A DNA stretch of 45,139 nucleotides from Anaerolineae bacterium (GTDB lineage Bacteria > Chloroflexota > Anaerolineae > JAFGEY01), in NCBI GenBank assembly GCA_016929205.1, contig JAFGJF010000412.1:1-45139 (forward strand). The letters are read 5' to 3'. This document shows, one piece after another, positions 23,610-32,063 of the stretch; within the stretch, counting starts at the first letter, position 1, and every line of letters starts with the position of its first letter. A model generated the notes under the pieces. It was not told the DNA's origin. It made no database searches and was given only the letters and a program-made list of their open reading frames with translations. A program made the translations under genes and the position numbers.

Positions 23610-24944
23610 ATGATTCCAAAAAAGACCTCCAGTATCATGCGATCTGACGAGATAGAGTTCGTTCTCAAATGTGTGCAGAATGCCGAGAGTTGTGCCATAG
23701 TCGGTTTGAGCAACATGGGCAAGTCTGCCTTGCTGAGATCGATCAAACGTATCGGAGAAGCCAGGGCAGAACAGGCAGATACGATCTTTGTCTACATCGA
23801 CTTTAACTTGATGGTCGAAATGACCGAACAAGCATTTTACGAGATCATCTTGCGCAGCGCTCGCTCGGCGTTCCGCGCCATAAAAGCCGAACAGGTCCGG
23901 AATCGCGTTCAAGACGCGTACAGCCAGGTCGTCGATTCAAGCAACCCATTCCTTGTCCCACTTGGTTTCAACGAAGGCATCATCGCCCTGTGTGAAGAAC
24001 TTGGCAAACGTGTGGTCTTGTTATGTGATGAATTTGACGAACCATTCACCGAAATTGACCAGCGCGTCTTTTTAAACCTGCGTGCACTTGAAGATCGGTA
24101 CACTCAAAAACTTTGTTACGTTGTCGCTACCGGTAAACGGCTGGAAGAGATGCGCCGGGGCTCCGAAATTGGCGAATTTTGCGAGCTGTTTGCTCACCAA
24201 ACGTTGTACCTGGGCCCGCTCAAGCGCCAGGACATCGAGCCGGCAATGAAGGAATGGTTGGAACAAGACTCGCCCAGCGAGCAAGATGTCGCGTTTATTT
24301 GGCAGCAAACCGGAGGGCATCCTGGCCTGTTGGAAGCGGTCTGCCATGTTTTCTCGGAAACGGGTACCAATAGAAATGACCAGGATGACCATTACAGTTT
24401 GATCAGGGAAAAGTTGGATAGTGACCTCAACGTGCGGGCCGAGTGTGCCAAACTATGGAATGCCTTGAACGAGCAGCAACAAGTAGCCCTGCTCGATTTC
24501 GCTACCGAGCAAAAGGGCGAACGTAACAGCATTTTGCCGCTGATCCGGATGGGCATTCTGCGACAGGACGATCGCCAAGTCCGGGTCTTTGGGATGCTGT
24601 TCAATGGGTTTGTCCGCCGCCAAAGGTTGGTCAAAACACCATACGTGCCTGGCGTGCGCCTGGACGTCGACTCGGGTGAAGTTTGGGTAGATGGCAAAAA
24701 AACCTGGGCACTCACCGACCTGGAATTTCGCCTGCTGCTGCTTTTGTATGGACGAATGGGCAAGCTGTGTGACAAATACCAGATTGTCGAAAGCGTGTGG
24801 GGCGAAGACTATATCGATCAAGTAGATGATGCGCGTATTGAAAAATTGGTCAGCCGGTTGCGCAAAAAAATCGAGCCCGATGCGTCCGAGCCGCACTATC
24901 TGCAGACGGTGCGAGGTCGTGGATATCGACTTGTGGAGGCATAG
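23610..24944 (+). CDS. P-loop ATPase fused to an OmpR/PhoB-type winged helix
   Basis: I chose the ATG at 23610 (AAGG 6-7 bases upstream) over a TTG at 23586. The 444-residue protein has a Walker A GLSNMGKS at 32-39 and a Walker B-like VVLLCDEFDEPF near 130, with an AAA/STAND-type core. A helical middle follows, then a C-terminal Trans_reg_C winged helix (about 350-444: LTDLEFRLLLLLYGRMG, VVSRLRKKIEPD-like recognition region and TVRGRGYRL). It is probably a one-component, ATP-dependent transcription regulator. Its input is unknown, and it lacks a receiver domain. The URO-D-family gene starts 5 bases after its stop and is a likely target or partner. Confidence 0.85.
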   Translation: MIPKKTSSIMRSDEIEFVLKCVQNAESCAIVGLSNMGKSALLRSIKRIGEARAEQADTIFVYIDFNLMVEMTEQAFYEIILRSARSAFRAIKAEQVRNRVQDAYSQVVDSSNPFLVPLGFNEGIIALCEELGKRVVLLCDEFDEPFTEIDQRVFLNLRALEDRYTQKLCYVVATGKRLEEMRRGSEIGEFCELFAHQTLYLGPLKRQDIEPAMKEWLEQDSPSEQDVAFIWQQTGGHPGLLEAVCHVFSETGTNRNDQDDHYSLIREKLDSDLNVRAECAKLWNALNEQQQVALLDFATEQKGERNSILPLIRMGILRQDDRQVRVFGMLFNGFVRRQRLVKTPYVPGVRLDVDSGEVWVDGKKTWALTDLEFRLLLLLYGRMGKLCDKYQIVESVWGEDYIDQVDDARIEKLVSRLRKKIEPDASEPHYLQTVRGRGYRLVEA

Positions 24945-24949
24945 CCAAG

Positions 24950-25930
24950 ATGAATAAACGTGAACGCGTATTGGCGGCCCTGGACGGCCGCCCAGTAGAC
25001 AGGGTTCCATTTGCGATTTGGCGGCATTTTTATGCCCAGGATCGTACGGCCCAAGACCTGGCAAAGGCGACGATCGGTTTTTACCGGCGCTACGATCCGG
25101 ATATCATTGTGATCCTGCCCGGGCCGCTTTATATGGCTGAAGCCTGGGAAATGGACATCCGCTCTTTTGGAAACGACGAAATCGAACACTATGCGGTCAG
25201 CCCGGTGGTTAAGCGGGCTACAGACTGGCGACACTTGGCGGAAATAAACGTGGCCTCCACTTCACTACAGCGCGAAATCGAGGCCGTTCGATTGGTCAAA
25301 GCACAACTGAACCAGGAAGACGCACCGTTAATATTCCCATTGTTCAGCCCCCTGACGACGGCCGATATTCTCTGCCAGGGCCGCGTGATCGAGGATATGC
25401 GGTCTTTTTCCAACGATCTGCGCTCAGGTCTTGAAGTCATCACCGCGGCGACGCTCGATCTGGCTATGGCCTGCCTGGAGAGGGGCGTTGATGGGTTTAT
25501 GCTCATCAATCGTCTGGCCAGCCGAGACAAGATTCGTACTCGCGAATACCGCAGTTTTTGCCAGGAATTTGACCTGAAGGTTCTGGAGCCCCTGGTTGAT
25601 CGAACCGAAATGCGCATTCTGAATTTCGAGGGCCAGAACCTGCTTTTCGACCAGGTGAGCCACTACCCGGTCCATGCGGTGAGCTGGGAAACGTGGCGTG
25701 CTGATCCGTCCATTGCCAACGCCAGCCGCCAGGTGCGCTGTGGCTTGATGGGCGGGTTGAATCCCGAGACGTTTGTGAACGGATCCGTTCGTGATGTTCA
25801 CTACCAGATCGACAGCGCGATCGAGCAGTCTGGAGGGTGGCACATTATCATTGCACCGTCGGCACCCTTGTCGCCAGATTCCCAGCACGATTTGATTGCC
25901 TGCATCGGATCGGCAGTCAAGTCGTCATAG
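24950..25930 (+). CDS. URO-D superfamily protein (not HemE)
   Basis: The 326-residue protein begins MNKRERVLAALDGRPVDRVPFAIWRHF, typical of the uroporphyrinogen decarboxylase / cobamide methyltransferase superfamily. It is too divergent for HemE: the N-terminal R-x-P-x-W-M-R-Q-A-G-R signature is absent. The region where methyltransferase members keep His/Cys metal ligands reads LNFEGQN, so the usual His is missing. It might be a methyl-transfer protein with altered ligands, a porphyrin-like binding protein, or an inactive relative. No corrinoid protein gene is next to it. It is transcribed directly behind the ATPase/winged-helix regulator. Confidence 0.75.
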   Translation: MNKRERVLAALDGRPVDRVPFAIWRHFYAQDRTAQDLAKATIGFYRRYDPDIIVILPGPLYMAEAWEMDIRSFGNDEIEHYAVSPVVKRATDWRHLAEINVASTSLQREIEAVRLVKAQLNQEDAPLIFPLFSPLTTADILCQGRVIEDMRSFSNDLRSGLEVITAATLDLAMACLERGVDGFMLINRLASRDKIRTREYRSFCQEFDLKVLEPLVDRTEMRILNFEGQNLLFDQVSHYPVHAVSWETWRADPSIANASRQVRCGLMGGLNPETFVNGSVRDVHYQIDSAIEQSGGWHIIIAPSAPLSPDSQHDLIACIGSAVKSS

Positions 25931-25989
25931 AGTTTGTCCAAAACAACATGCCTTGCGCGACTTTAGTCACATTCAAAAAGGCGTTGTTG

Positions 25990-25998
25990 TGGTATGAT
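25990..25998 (+). promoter_or_regulatory. Extended -10 promoter for the DUF1858 gene
   Basis: TGG-TATGAT is a TGn-extended -10 element, 43 bases before the ATG at 26042. No good -35 is seen, which is usual for extended -10 promoters. GGAGG precedes the start codon. Confidence 0.55.
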
Positions 25999-26041
25999 AA
26001 GTGTAGGCCAATTTATTCATTTAGAAAAATCGGAGGATTGA

Positions 26042-26257
26042 ATGACTGTTGCTCAAGAAACAACCAAAATCACATCAGATATGCCAATTGGCGATGTGGT
26101 CAAGAACTACCCTGAAACCATCAAGGTCTTTTTGCGGCATGGATTGATGTGTGTTGGCTGTGCTGTAGCGCGTTTTGAGAATATCCAAGATGGTGCAATG
26201 GCACATGGTATCGACGTAGATGCGTTGATAAAAGATTTGAATCAAGCAGTAGCATAA
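26042..26257 (+). CDS. DUF1858 redox-disulfide protein
   Basis: This 71-residue protein has the DUF1858 / hybrid-cluster-associated redox layout: a short helix (DMPIGDVVKNYPETIKVFLRHG), then CVGC near residues 37-40 followed by VARFENIQDGAMAHGID. The two cysteines probably form a reversible disulfide or bind metal. Family members are found with anaerobic iron-sulfur proteins, so a role in redox or nitrosative stress is plausible. It stands alone with its own promoter and a GGAGG-like site before the ATG. Confidence 0.88.
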   Translation: MTVAQETTKITSDMPIGDVVKNYPETIKVFLRHGLMCVGCAVARFENIQDGAMAHGIDVDALIKDLNQAVA

Positions 26258-26326
26258 CACGATTTGCTTCAAAACATTCAGCCGCACTATCAAACAGACC
26301 TCAGTTTGTAAGCGGGGAAACAGGCA

Positions 26327-26854
26327 ATGAGTGCATTAGGGAAACGCATGCCGGTCGAGCTGTTTACGGCTACCTGGCGCGTCACGGGAGCTATCAACAC
26401 CAATCACATTCATATCCGTGACGAGTTAAATGACACCCGGCGCAGCGTATTGGTCTTTCGTGAGATCGAGGTCGCTGATTTGAACGATATGCGTGCGCCG
26501 CGTGTCACAGGTAATGAGTCTTGGATCGACAAAAGCACCGTCTTGTTTGCCGTGCCCCAAAAAATCAGGGGCGCGACCTCGACATTGGCACAACGCACGA
26601 TTCAGTCCAGGCTGGGCAAGAACGAACATCGTCTCTTGTTGTCATTGCCATCCTGGCGTATCATCGGTCATTTATATTTTGTCGGACGGTTTCAGATTGA
26701 AGACGCTTTACGACGCGATAGCGCCGCATTTGGATCGCTGAGCAACGTCGAAATGACGTTTTTGCCCGATCCATCGATCTCGTTTGTGGCCGACGAACTG
26801 GCTTTTAACATCCGTCAAGTCAGTATGCTTTGTTCACAGTTCGATATCGATTAA
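26327..26854 (+). CDS. Conserved unknown protein, beta-rich
   Basis: This 175-residue soluble protein has no signal peptide or membrane helix. Alternating strands (VELFTATWRVTGAIN, RRSVLVFREIEV, HRLLLSLPSWRIIGHLYFVG) suggest a beta barrel or sandwich, possibly a DUF6812-type unit used twice. The start is ATG 26327; an ATG at 26348 with AGGGA upstream is possible. It ends just before a bidirectional terminator. I do not recognise a function. Confidence 0.65.
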   Translation: MSALGKRMPVELFTATWRVTGAINTNHIHIRDELNDTRRSVLVFREIEVADLNDMRAPRVTGNESWIDKSTVLFAVPQKIRGATSTLAQRTIQSRLGKNEHRLLLSLPSWRIIGHLYFVGRFQIEDALRRDSAAFGSLSNVEMTFLPDPSISFVADELAFNIRQVSMLCSQFDID

Positions 26855-26873
26855 ATGCCCCGCTGGTGAAAGA

Positions 26874-26907
26874 AAAAAAGGCCTGGACAAAGAGCCAGGC
26901 CTTTTTT
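26874..26907. terminator. Bidirectional terminator between convergent genes
   Basis: A-run, GGCCTGG - 8 bases - CCAGGCC, then TTTTTT. The A-run on the left becomes a T-run on the minus strand, so it can end both the plus-strand gene at 26854 and minus-strand rimO at 26924. Confidence 0.9.
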
Positions 26908-26923
26908 GCTGCGTCGCTGGCGC

Positions 26924-28264
26924 TTATTCGTACAGCGTGCCCACCAGATCGTACTCCATCGCCTCTGTAATCCGCACTGGAATCATTCGCCCCGGTTCAA
27001 TGCGGCCCTCGATCAATACCAAACCGTCGATCTCTGGCGCGTCTCGATACGAACGGCCAACGCTGATCGGCGTCGGCGCTAGATCTGGATCCGCAGATTC
27101 CGCCTCCCCGACCCCTTCTACCAGAACCATCAACGTTCGGCCAATCTGCTCCTGGTTGCGCGCCAGCGAAATGGGCTGCTGGCTGCGCATCAACAGATCG
27201 TATCGTTCCGCTTTGACCTGCTGCGGCACGGAATCACCCAGTTCGAATGCGGCAGTACCCGCTTCGGGCGAATAGGTAAATACGCCCACCTTGTCAAAAC
27301 GAACGCGCTCGATGAATCTGAGCAGAGACTGAAACTCGGCCTCTGTCTCACCAGGATAGCCGGTAATAAACGAAGTGCGGATGGCGATATCGGGCATGGC
27401 CTCGCGCAAATCGCCAATCAGTTGCTGTACCTCTTGCACGTTTGCTGGCCGATGCATACGCTTGAGCACGGCCGGATGCGCGTGCTGCAATGGCAAGTCG
27501 ACGTAATGACAAATCTGCGGGTGGCGGGCCATAGTTTCGATCAGCCGCCTGCTGACGTGCTGCGGAAACGCATACATCACCCTTATCCACGGCACCTCGG
27601 GCACAGCATCGACCAACACATCGAGCAAAGCGGCAAGCGCATCCCTTTCGCCCCGATCCCGGCCATAGGCCGTCGTATCCTGGGCGATGAGAACGATTTC
27701 GCTCACGTCCCGCTCTGCCAGGTGGCGAGCATCGGCAAGGATATCGTCGACAGGCCGGCTTTGCAGCGAGCCCTTGATCAGGGGGATCGCACAGAACGCA
27801 CAAGAAGCATTGCATCCATCGGCAATCTTGAGATAGGCACTGGGGCCCTGAATGGCCGTGCGTGGCACAAGAACGCGACTTGATGCTGTAGGATTGCCAA
27901 CCAGGGTCATCGTCTGATTCTGTTCGAGTTGTTCCAAAAACGGCACAATTTCGGCCCAACGACGCGTGCCCAGGATGCCGTCCAGCCCGTCGACCTGATC
28001 CGCCAAACCATCTCCTTCGCGCTGGGCCCAGCACCCGGCCGCGACCAGCCGTTGATCGGGGCGCTTGAACTGTGCCAACTCGTTCAAAACCTCTAGCGAT
28101 TCGGCCCGTGCAGCCTCGATAAACCCACAGGTATTCACAAGCAATACGTCTGCATCATCCGGGGCAGCAACGGGTTGGTGTCCTGCGCGATCGAGCAAAA
28201 GCCCCATATTCTCGGCATCCACCGTATTCTTGGGACATCCCAACGAGATCAAATAGTAACGCAT
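26924..28264 (-). CDS. rimO: Ribosomal protein S12 methylthiotransferase RimO
   Basis: I chose the ATG at 28264 (MRYYLISLGCPKN, GGAG about 8 bases upstream); a longer frame to 28351 runs through a terminator hairpin. The 446-residue enzyme has the UPF0004 domain cysteines C10, C46 and C78, the radical-SAM motif C151-x3-C155-x2-C158 (CNASCAFC) and a C-terminal TRAM domain (VLVEGVGEAES... VGTLYE). It adds a methylthio group to an aspartate of ribosomal protein S12 using two Fe-S clusters and SAM. The IPLIKGSLQSRP stretch after the radical-SAM motif favours RimO over the tRNA enzymes MiaB and MtaB. The terminator 15 bases upstream suggests expression by read-through from rplI. Confidence 0.93.
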   Translation of the reverse strand: MRYYLISLGCPKNTVDAENMGLLLDRAGHQPVAAPDDADVLLVNTCGFIEAARAESLEVLNELAQFKRPDQRLVAAGCWAQREGDGLADQVDGLDGILGTRRWAEIVPFLEQLEQNQTMTLVGNPTASSRVLVPRTAIQGPSAYLKIADGCNASCAFCAIPLIKGSLQSRPVDDILADARHLAERDVSEIVLIAQDTTAYGRDRGERDALAALLDVLVDAVPEVPWIRVMYAFPQHVSRRLIETMARHPQICHYVDLPLQHAHPAVLKRMHRPANVQEVQQLIGDLREAMPDIAIRTSFITGYPGETEAEFQSLLRFIERVRFDKVGVFTYSPEAGTAAFELGDSVPQQVKAERYDLLMRSQQPISLARNQEQIGRTLMVLVEGVGEAESADPDLAPTPISVGRSYRDAPEIDGLVLIEGRIEPGRMIPVRITEAMEYDLVGTLYE

Positions 28265-28278
28265 ACTGGCTCCTACAA

Positions 28279-28307
28279 CAAAAAGGCACACGGGAGCGCC
28301 GTGTGCC
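28279..28307 (-). terminator. Terminator directly in front of rimO
   Basis: On the minus strand GGCACACGG - CGCTC - CCGTGTGCC is followed by TTTTTG, a strong Rho-independent terminator for rplI-rodZ. The rimO ribosome site starts only a few bases after the T-run. Confidence 0.85.
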
Positions 28308-28324
28308 AGATGTTCAAACCCAAT

Positions 28325-28349
28325 GCGAACGCATACGTTATGCGTTCGC
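28325..28349. repeat. Long palindrome after the RodZ-like stop
   Basis: Perfect 11-base arms, GCGAACGCATA and TATGCGTTCGC, separated by CGT. It starts 7 bases after the stop of the RodZ-like gene and 18 bases before the terminator. It could be an mRNA-stabilising 3' hairpin, a REP-like element or a protein site; a T-run is lacking on the minus strand apart from TTTT before it. Confidence 0.6.
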
Positions 28350-28355
28350 AAAACC

Positions 28356-29543
28356 CTACTCGCTCGGCGTCACAGTCGGTTCCACTGTCGGCGTCGGTTC
28401 CACTGTCGGCGTGGCCGTACCCTCGCCGGGTTCAGCCCCTTCCACCACTGGCGTGGGCGTGACCTCTCCTTGAGGCCCCCACATTCTCTCTACAACCTGG
28501 GCGCGCTCGCCGAGCAAGCCGAGATCCTCACCATTGACGGTCACATTCACACCACCCGCATTACCGCAGATAAGATAAATGGTGTTCTTGGCGTCCCACG
28601 ATCTTGTCTCTCCGACTTCCAAAATGCCGCTCGGCTGATTCTCGCCATCCAGAGTCACCTGCAACCATGCGCGCTCGACAATGTCGATTTCAAGCGTGAC
28701 CCCTGCAGTACGCGTTGGCGCTTCCGCCGGTGTCTCAGTAGGCAGCGGCGTTGGCGTCGCAATGCCCAAAGGTGCGTTGAGCGTCGCCGTCGATGTCGGC
28801 AACACTTTGGTCGCTGTCGCGACCGGCCTTGGTGTCCGGGTTGCCCGCGGCGTAACCGTCGTGAGCGGACGTGTTGCCGTGGCTGTCGCAGAGGCAGGCG
28901 TCACCGTCTGGGCAGTCGTAACGTCTACAACCACAGTCTTGTTCGCCGTGGGCTCGGTCGTCGGTCTTGTTGCGGTCACAGTCGCCGTAGCGGATGAACC
29001 GCCATAGAGCAGCGGGCGGCCGTATTCCCAAAATGCCCAGAAACCGACGACGCCGACGATCAAAGCGACAACGAGCCCCAGAACCAGATCGGTCTGGAGG
29101 CCAAATCGGCGCGGCGAAAGCACAATGTCTTTGGGGTGAAAGATACCAGGATCGAAATGCCGTGACGGGCGTTCTTGAGCATGCATCGCTCGCACTTCTT
29201 CCCAGTCCAACCCCAGAAAAGTCGTATAGCTGCGCAAAAAACCATGCACGTGCCCTGGCGTAGGAAGTTTGTCATACTCGCCAGCCTCAAGCGCAGCCAA
29301 ATACTTGCTTCGAATCCGGGTTACACTTTCTACCTGCTCCAGGGTTAGTTTTTTGTCTTGGCGTGTCTCCCACAGCAGTTGCCCGACCTGTGTGGATGAA
29401 CGTGAGTTTCGCAAAACCGTCATCACATTATCCGGTTCGCCGCCTTTTCTTCCAAACAAGGACCAAAACCCACGCCTTGGTTTTGTCTCTGCCTGCTCGC
29501 CCGAACTATCGCTCTGATCGCGATCCTGGTCTACCATGGACAT
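28356..29543 (-). CDS. RodZ-like protein (HTH, single helix, DUF4115)
   Basis: The 395-residue protein has a cytoplasmic Xre-type HTH at about 50-115 (GQLLWETRQDKKLTLEQVE, AALEAGEYDKLPTPGHVHGF). A membrane helix follows at about 147-170, then a Thr/Pro/Ala linker of ~110 residues, a RodZ C-terminal DUF4115 beta domain at about 280-355 (VERAWLQVTLDGEN, GNAGGVNVTVNGEDLG) and a second Thr/Pro tail. RodZ links the MreB cytoskeleton to cell-wall synthesis. No mre genes are in the window, so shape control is inferred from the domain order. A second ATG at 29537 is possible. It lies 30 bases after rplI and is probably co-transcribed. Confidence 0.85.
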   Translation of the reverse strand: MSMVDQDRDQSDSSGEQAETKPRRGFWSLFGRKGGEPDNVMTVLRNSRSSTQVGQLLWETRQDKKLTLEQVESVTRIRSKYLAALEAGEYDKLPTPGHVHGFLRSYTTFLGLDWEEVRAMHAQERPSRHFDPGIFHPKDIVLSPRRFGLQTDLVLGLVVALIVGVVGFWAFWEYGRPLLYGGSSATATVTATRPTTEPTANKTVVVDVTTAQTVTPASATATATRPLTTVTPRATRTPRPVATATKVLPTSTATLNAPLGIATPTPLPTETPAEAPTRTAGVTLEIDIVERAWLQVTLDGENQPSGILEVGETRSWDAKNTIYLICGNAGGVNVTVNGEDLGLLGERAQVVERMWGPQGEVTPTPVVEGAEPGEGTATPTVEPTPTVEPTVTPSE

Positions 29544-29573
29544 CTATCAATCACCCTCGCCACTGAGTTGTGG

Positions 29574-30038
29574 CTATTCCTCGCTCGGCCCGTCTTCTCG
29601 CTCGATCACAACCGTGACCTCGGGAACAATGTCTGCCTGCAAGCGAATCGGAACAGTGTGGCTACCCAACTGCCGCAAGGGTGAATCGAGATGAATTTTG
29701 CGTCGGTCAAAGTCTTTGCCCAACGCTTCGGACAATTTCTCTGCAATATCTTGACTGGTAATTGAGCCGTACATCTTGGTACCTTCTCCCGCACGGGCTT
29801 GAAACGTGACGGTCATCTGCGACAACAGATTGGCCAACGCTTTGGCATTTTCCGTCTCAAGGGCAGCGTGCTTGATGGCCATGCGCTTGTATTGTTCCAT
29901 CTGCTTTACTTCTCCCGAGGTTGCCGGTTTGGCCAAACCACGGGGCAGCAAATAATTTCGCGCGTACCCATCGGAAACGGCCTTGATTTGGCCCACCCGG
30001 CCCACATTGGGTACATCGTGCAACAATATAATCTTCAT
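29574..30038 (-). CDS. rplI: 50S ribosomal protein L9
   Basis: The ATG at 30038 (MKIILLHDVPNVGRVGQIK) is preceded by AGAGGA about 9 bases upstream; a longer frame to 30065 is not needed. The 154-residue product has the L9 N-terminal domain (VSDGYARNYLLPRGLA), the connecting helix (about 40-75) and the C-terminal rRNA-binding domain (GEGTKMYGSITSQDIAE, RRKIHLDSPLRQLGSH). It is a component of the large ribosomal subunit. The usual partners rpsF, ssb and rpsR are not adjacent. Confidence 0.97.
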   Translation of the reverse strand: MKIILLHDVPNVGRVGQIKAVSDGYARNYLLPRGLAKPATSGEVKQMEQYKRMAIKHAALETENAKALANLLSQMTVTFQARAGEGTKMYGSITSQDIAEKLSEALGKDFDRRKIHLDSPLRQLGSHTVPIRLQADIVPEVTVVIEREDGPSEE

Positions 30039-30101
30039 CTTGTATCCTCTCTTTCCAACCAGCATTTATAACACTGGTTGATCTTGGCATTATGAATCCG
30101 A

Positions 30102-30129
30102 ATTGTACTTGAATCGCCAAAAAAAGCAA
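30102..30129 (-). promoter_or_regulatory. Promoter of rplI
   Basis: On the minus strand TTGCTT (30129-30124), 16 bases and TACAAT (30107-30102). The leader of about 56 bases contains AACCAG...CTGGTT, a 6-base inverted repeat with an 11-base centre, just upstream of the ribosome site. Confidence 0.55.
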
Positions 30130-30207
30130 ACGACAGCGCCCCTACATCCCCTCAGATCACCTTGGCTGACCGGGCTCTGACAAATGCAGGACACTTGTCC
30201 CGGACGC

Positions 30208-30237
30208 TTGTGGCAAGCACAAAAGTCGTGGTATAAT
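30208..30237 (+). promoter_or_regulatory. Promoter of the dihydropyrimidinase-type gene
   Basis: TTGTGG (30208-30213), an 18-base spacer and TATAAT (30232-30237) with an upstream TGG making it an extended -10. A second TATAAT follows at 30242-30247. Confidence 0.65.
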
Positions 30238-30280
30238 GACTATAATGCCAGAGTTCGTTCGACGTTAGCCTGAGGAATCA

Positions 30281-31681
30281 ATGCCCCAATTCGATCTGGT
30301 CGTTCAAAATGGAACCATTGTCACCGCCAGTGACGTTTATCATACCGATGTCGGTATCATTGGGGGCAAAATCGCCGCATTGGGCAGGTGCCTGGTCGCC
30401 GACCAGGTGCTGGACGCAAGCAACAAATATGTCTTTCCGGGCTTTGTCGATTTTCACGTGCACATGCAACTGCAGGTTGGTGATGCGGTGGCAGGCATCG
30501 TTTCGGCCGACGATTTCAGAACGGGCTCGATTGCTGCCGCTTGTGGCGGCACGACGACGATCGTCGATTTTGTGACCCCCGAGCGCGGCCAATCTCTCAC
30601 CCAGGCCGTTGAACAACGTCGCGCAAATGCGGATGGGCGCGTCGCCATAGATTATGCGCTGCACCTAACGGCTGTCGACGCAACGCCCTGTACGCTGGCG
30701 GCACTGCCCGAATTGGCGGCCCAGGGGTACAGCACACTCAAAATGTATACCACCTATGATACGCTCAAGGTAAACGACGCAGACATGCTTGCCTTGCTGC
30801 AAGCTTGCCGCGACAACGGCATCTTGGCGCTCGTGCACGCTGAAAATCACGATAGCATTGCCTATTTGCAGCGCAAACTCGTCTCCGAGAACAAGACCGG
30901 TCCGGAATGGCACCCGTTCAGCCGCCCGCCGCTTGTCGAAGCGGAAGCCGTGCACCGCGTGTTGACCCTGGCGCACCTGGTGGGCGCACCGTTGTACCTG
31001 GTCCACCTCTCTTGCGCCGAATCGCTGGCGGCTGTAAGAGCAGCACGCGAACGTGGCCAGTCTGTCTTTGCCGAAGTGTGCGCGCAGCACCTGCTTTTAT
31101 CCGATCAAGTGTATCGTTTGCCAGCGTTTCAAGCGGCAAATTTTGTCCTCGCCCCTCCGCTGCGTGATGCGAGTCATCAAGACGTGTTGTGGCGGGCCTT
31201 GTCCGGCGGGGAATTGAACGTCGTTTCGACCGACCACTGCCCGTGGACGCGCGCGCAGCGCGAGCGTGGCAAAACCAAGTTTACCGACATTCCAAACGGC
31301 ATTCCCGGCGTCGAAACACGCGTTCCACTGATCTTTTACAAAGGGGTTATCGCCGGTCGTTTGACGCTTGCGCGCTTTGTCGATGTCTGTGCGACGACGC
31401 CAGCGCGACTGGCCGGGCTTTATCCTCGCAAGGGCACCATAACAGTCGGCAGCGACGCCGACCTGGTCATTTTCGATCCGGCTCGGCCCTGGATGTTAAG
31501 CGCCAAAACGCTCCACCACAACACCGATCACTGTCCGTATGAAGGTTGGCAGGGGCAGGGCTATCCAGAGACAGTATTGCTTGGTGGACGCACCATTGTG
31601 CTGGACACCGAGTTTGTAGGGAACCCAGGGATGGGGCATTTTCTCGCACGTTATGGAACGGATACAAGCGGCTGTGGCTAA
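30281..31681 (+). CDS. Dihydropyrimidinase / D-hydantoinase family amidohydrolase
   Basis: The 466-residue enzyme keeps all metal ligands of the cyclic-amide hydrolase family: H59-x-H61 (FHVHM), the carbamylated lysine K154 (LKMYTT), H186 (LVHAEN), H242 (LVHLSC) and D318 (STDHCPW). It opens cyclic diamide rings such as dihydropyrimidines or hydantoins. The ACGGTTTIVDFVTPERGQS segment is closer to dihydropyrimidinase than to allantoinase, but the exact substrate is open. Its own promoter lies at 30208. The response-regulator gene starts 29 bases before its stop in another frame, so the two are linked. Substrate could relate to pyrimidine or purine breakdown alongside the carbamate kinase at 12932; that link is only a guess. 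Confidence 0.88.
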   Translation: MPQFDLVVQNGTIVTASDVYHTDVGIIGGKIAALGRCLVADQVLDASNKYVFPGFVDFHVHMQLQVGDAVAGIVSADDFRTGSIAAACGGTTTIVDFVTPERGQSLTQAVEQRRANADGRVAIDYALHLTAVDATPCTLAALPELAAQGYSTLKMYTTYDTLKVNDADMLALLQACRDNGILALVHAENHDSIAYLQRKLVSENKTGPEWHPFSRPPLVEAEAVHRVLTLAHLVGAPLYLVHLSCAESLAAVRAARERGQSVFAEVCAQHLLLSDQVYRLPAFQAANFVLAPPLRDASHQDVLWRALSGGELNVVSTDHCPWTRAQRERGKTKFTDIPNGIPGVETRVPLIFYKGVIAGRLTLARFVDVCATTPARLAGLYPRKGTITVGSDADLVIFDPARPWMLSAKTLHHNTDHCPYEGWQGQGYPETVLLGGRTIVLDTEFVGNPGMGHFLARYGTDTSGCG

Positions 31682-32063
31682 AGTGCTGATTGTAGACGAT
31701 CACGAAACGTTTCGCACGCTCAACGCCAAGATCCTTGAACTGGACGGGCACCAGGTGATCATGGCCAGCGGTGGGCGCGATGCCTTGGCCATCATTCACA
31801 CCGAGCCTCCTGACATCGTTCTGCTCGACGTGATGATGCCCGGCATGGATGGTTACCAGGTTTGCCGCCAGATCAAACAAGATCCGGAGACGAGCGACAT
31901 TGTGGTCATCATGGTCACGGCAATACCAGAAGACGCTAATTCACGCTCGTTTCAAGTCGGTGCAGACGATCACATCTCTAAACCCATTTCGCCCACCCAG
32001 ATGCGGGATCTGGTCCAGCACTGGTTGGCAAAAAAGACGACAAAAAAAGGAAAAGACTTATGA
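31653..32063 (+). CDS. Single-domain response regulator (CheY-like receiver)
   Basis: The 136-residue protein is a receiver domain with acidic D15/D16, phospho-acceptor D59 (IVLLDVMMPGMDGYQV), T89 and K110. No output domain follows; the C-terminus ends in a Lys-rich tail (KKTTKKGKDL). It overlaps the amidohydrolase gene by 29 bases; a GTG at 31674 would give a shorter form. No histidine kinase is nearby, so it probably passes phosphate from an orphan kinase to one of the following genes. Its stop overlaps the next small ORF by 4 bases. Confidence 0.88.
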   Translation: MERIQAAVAKVLIVDDHETFRTLNAKILELDGHQVIMASGGRDALAIIHTEPPDIVLLDVMMPGMDGYQVCRQIKQDPETSDIVVIMVTAIPEDANSRSFQVGADDHISKPISPTQMRDLVQHWLAKKTTKKGKDL

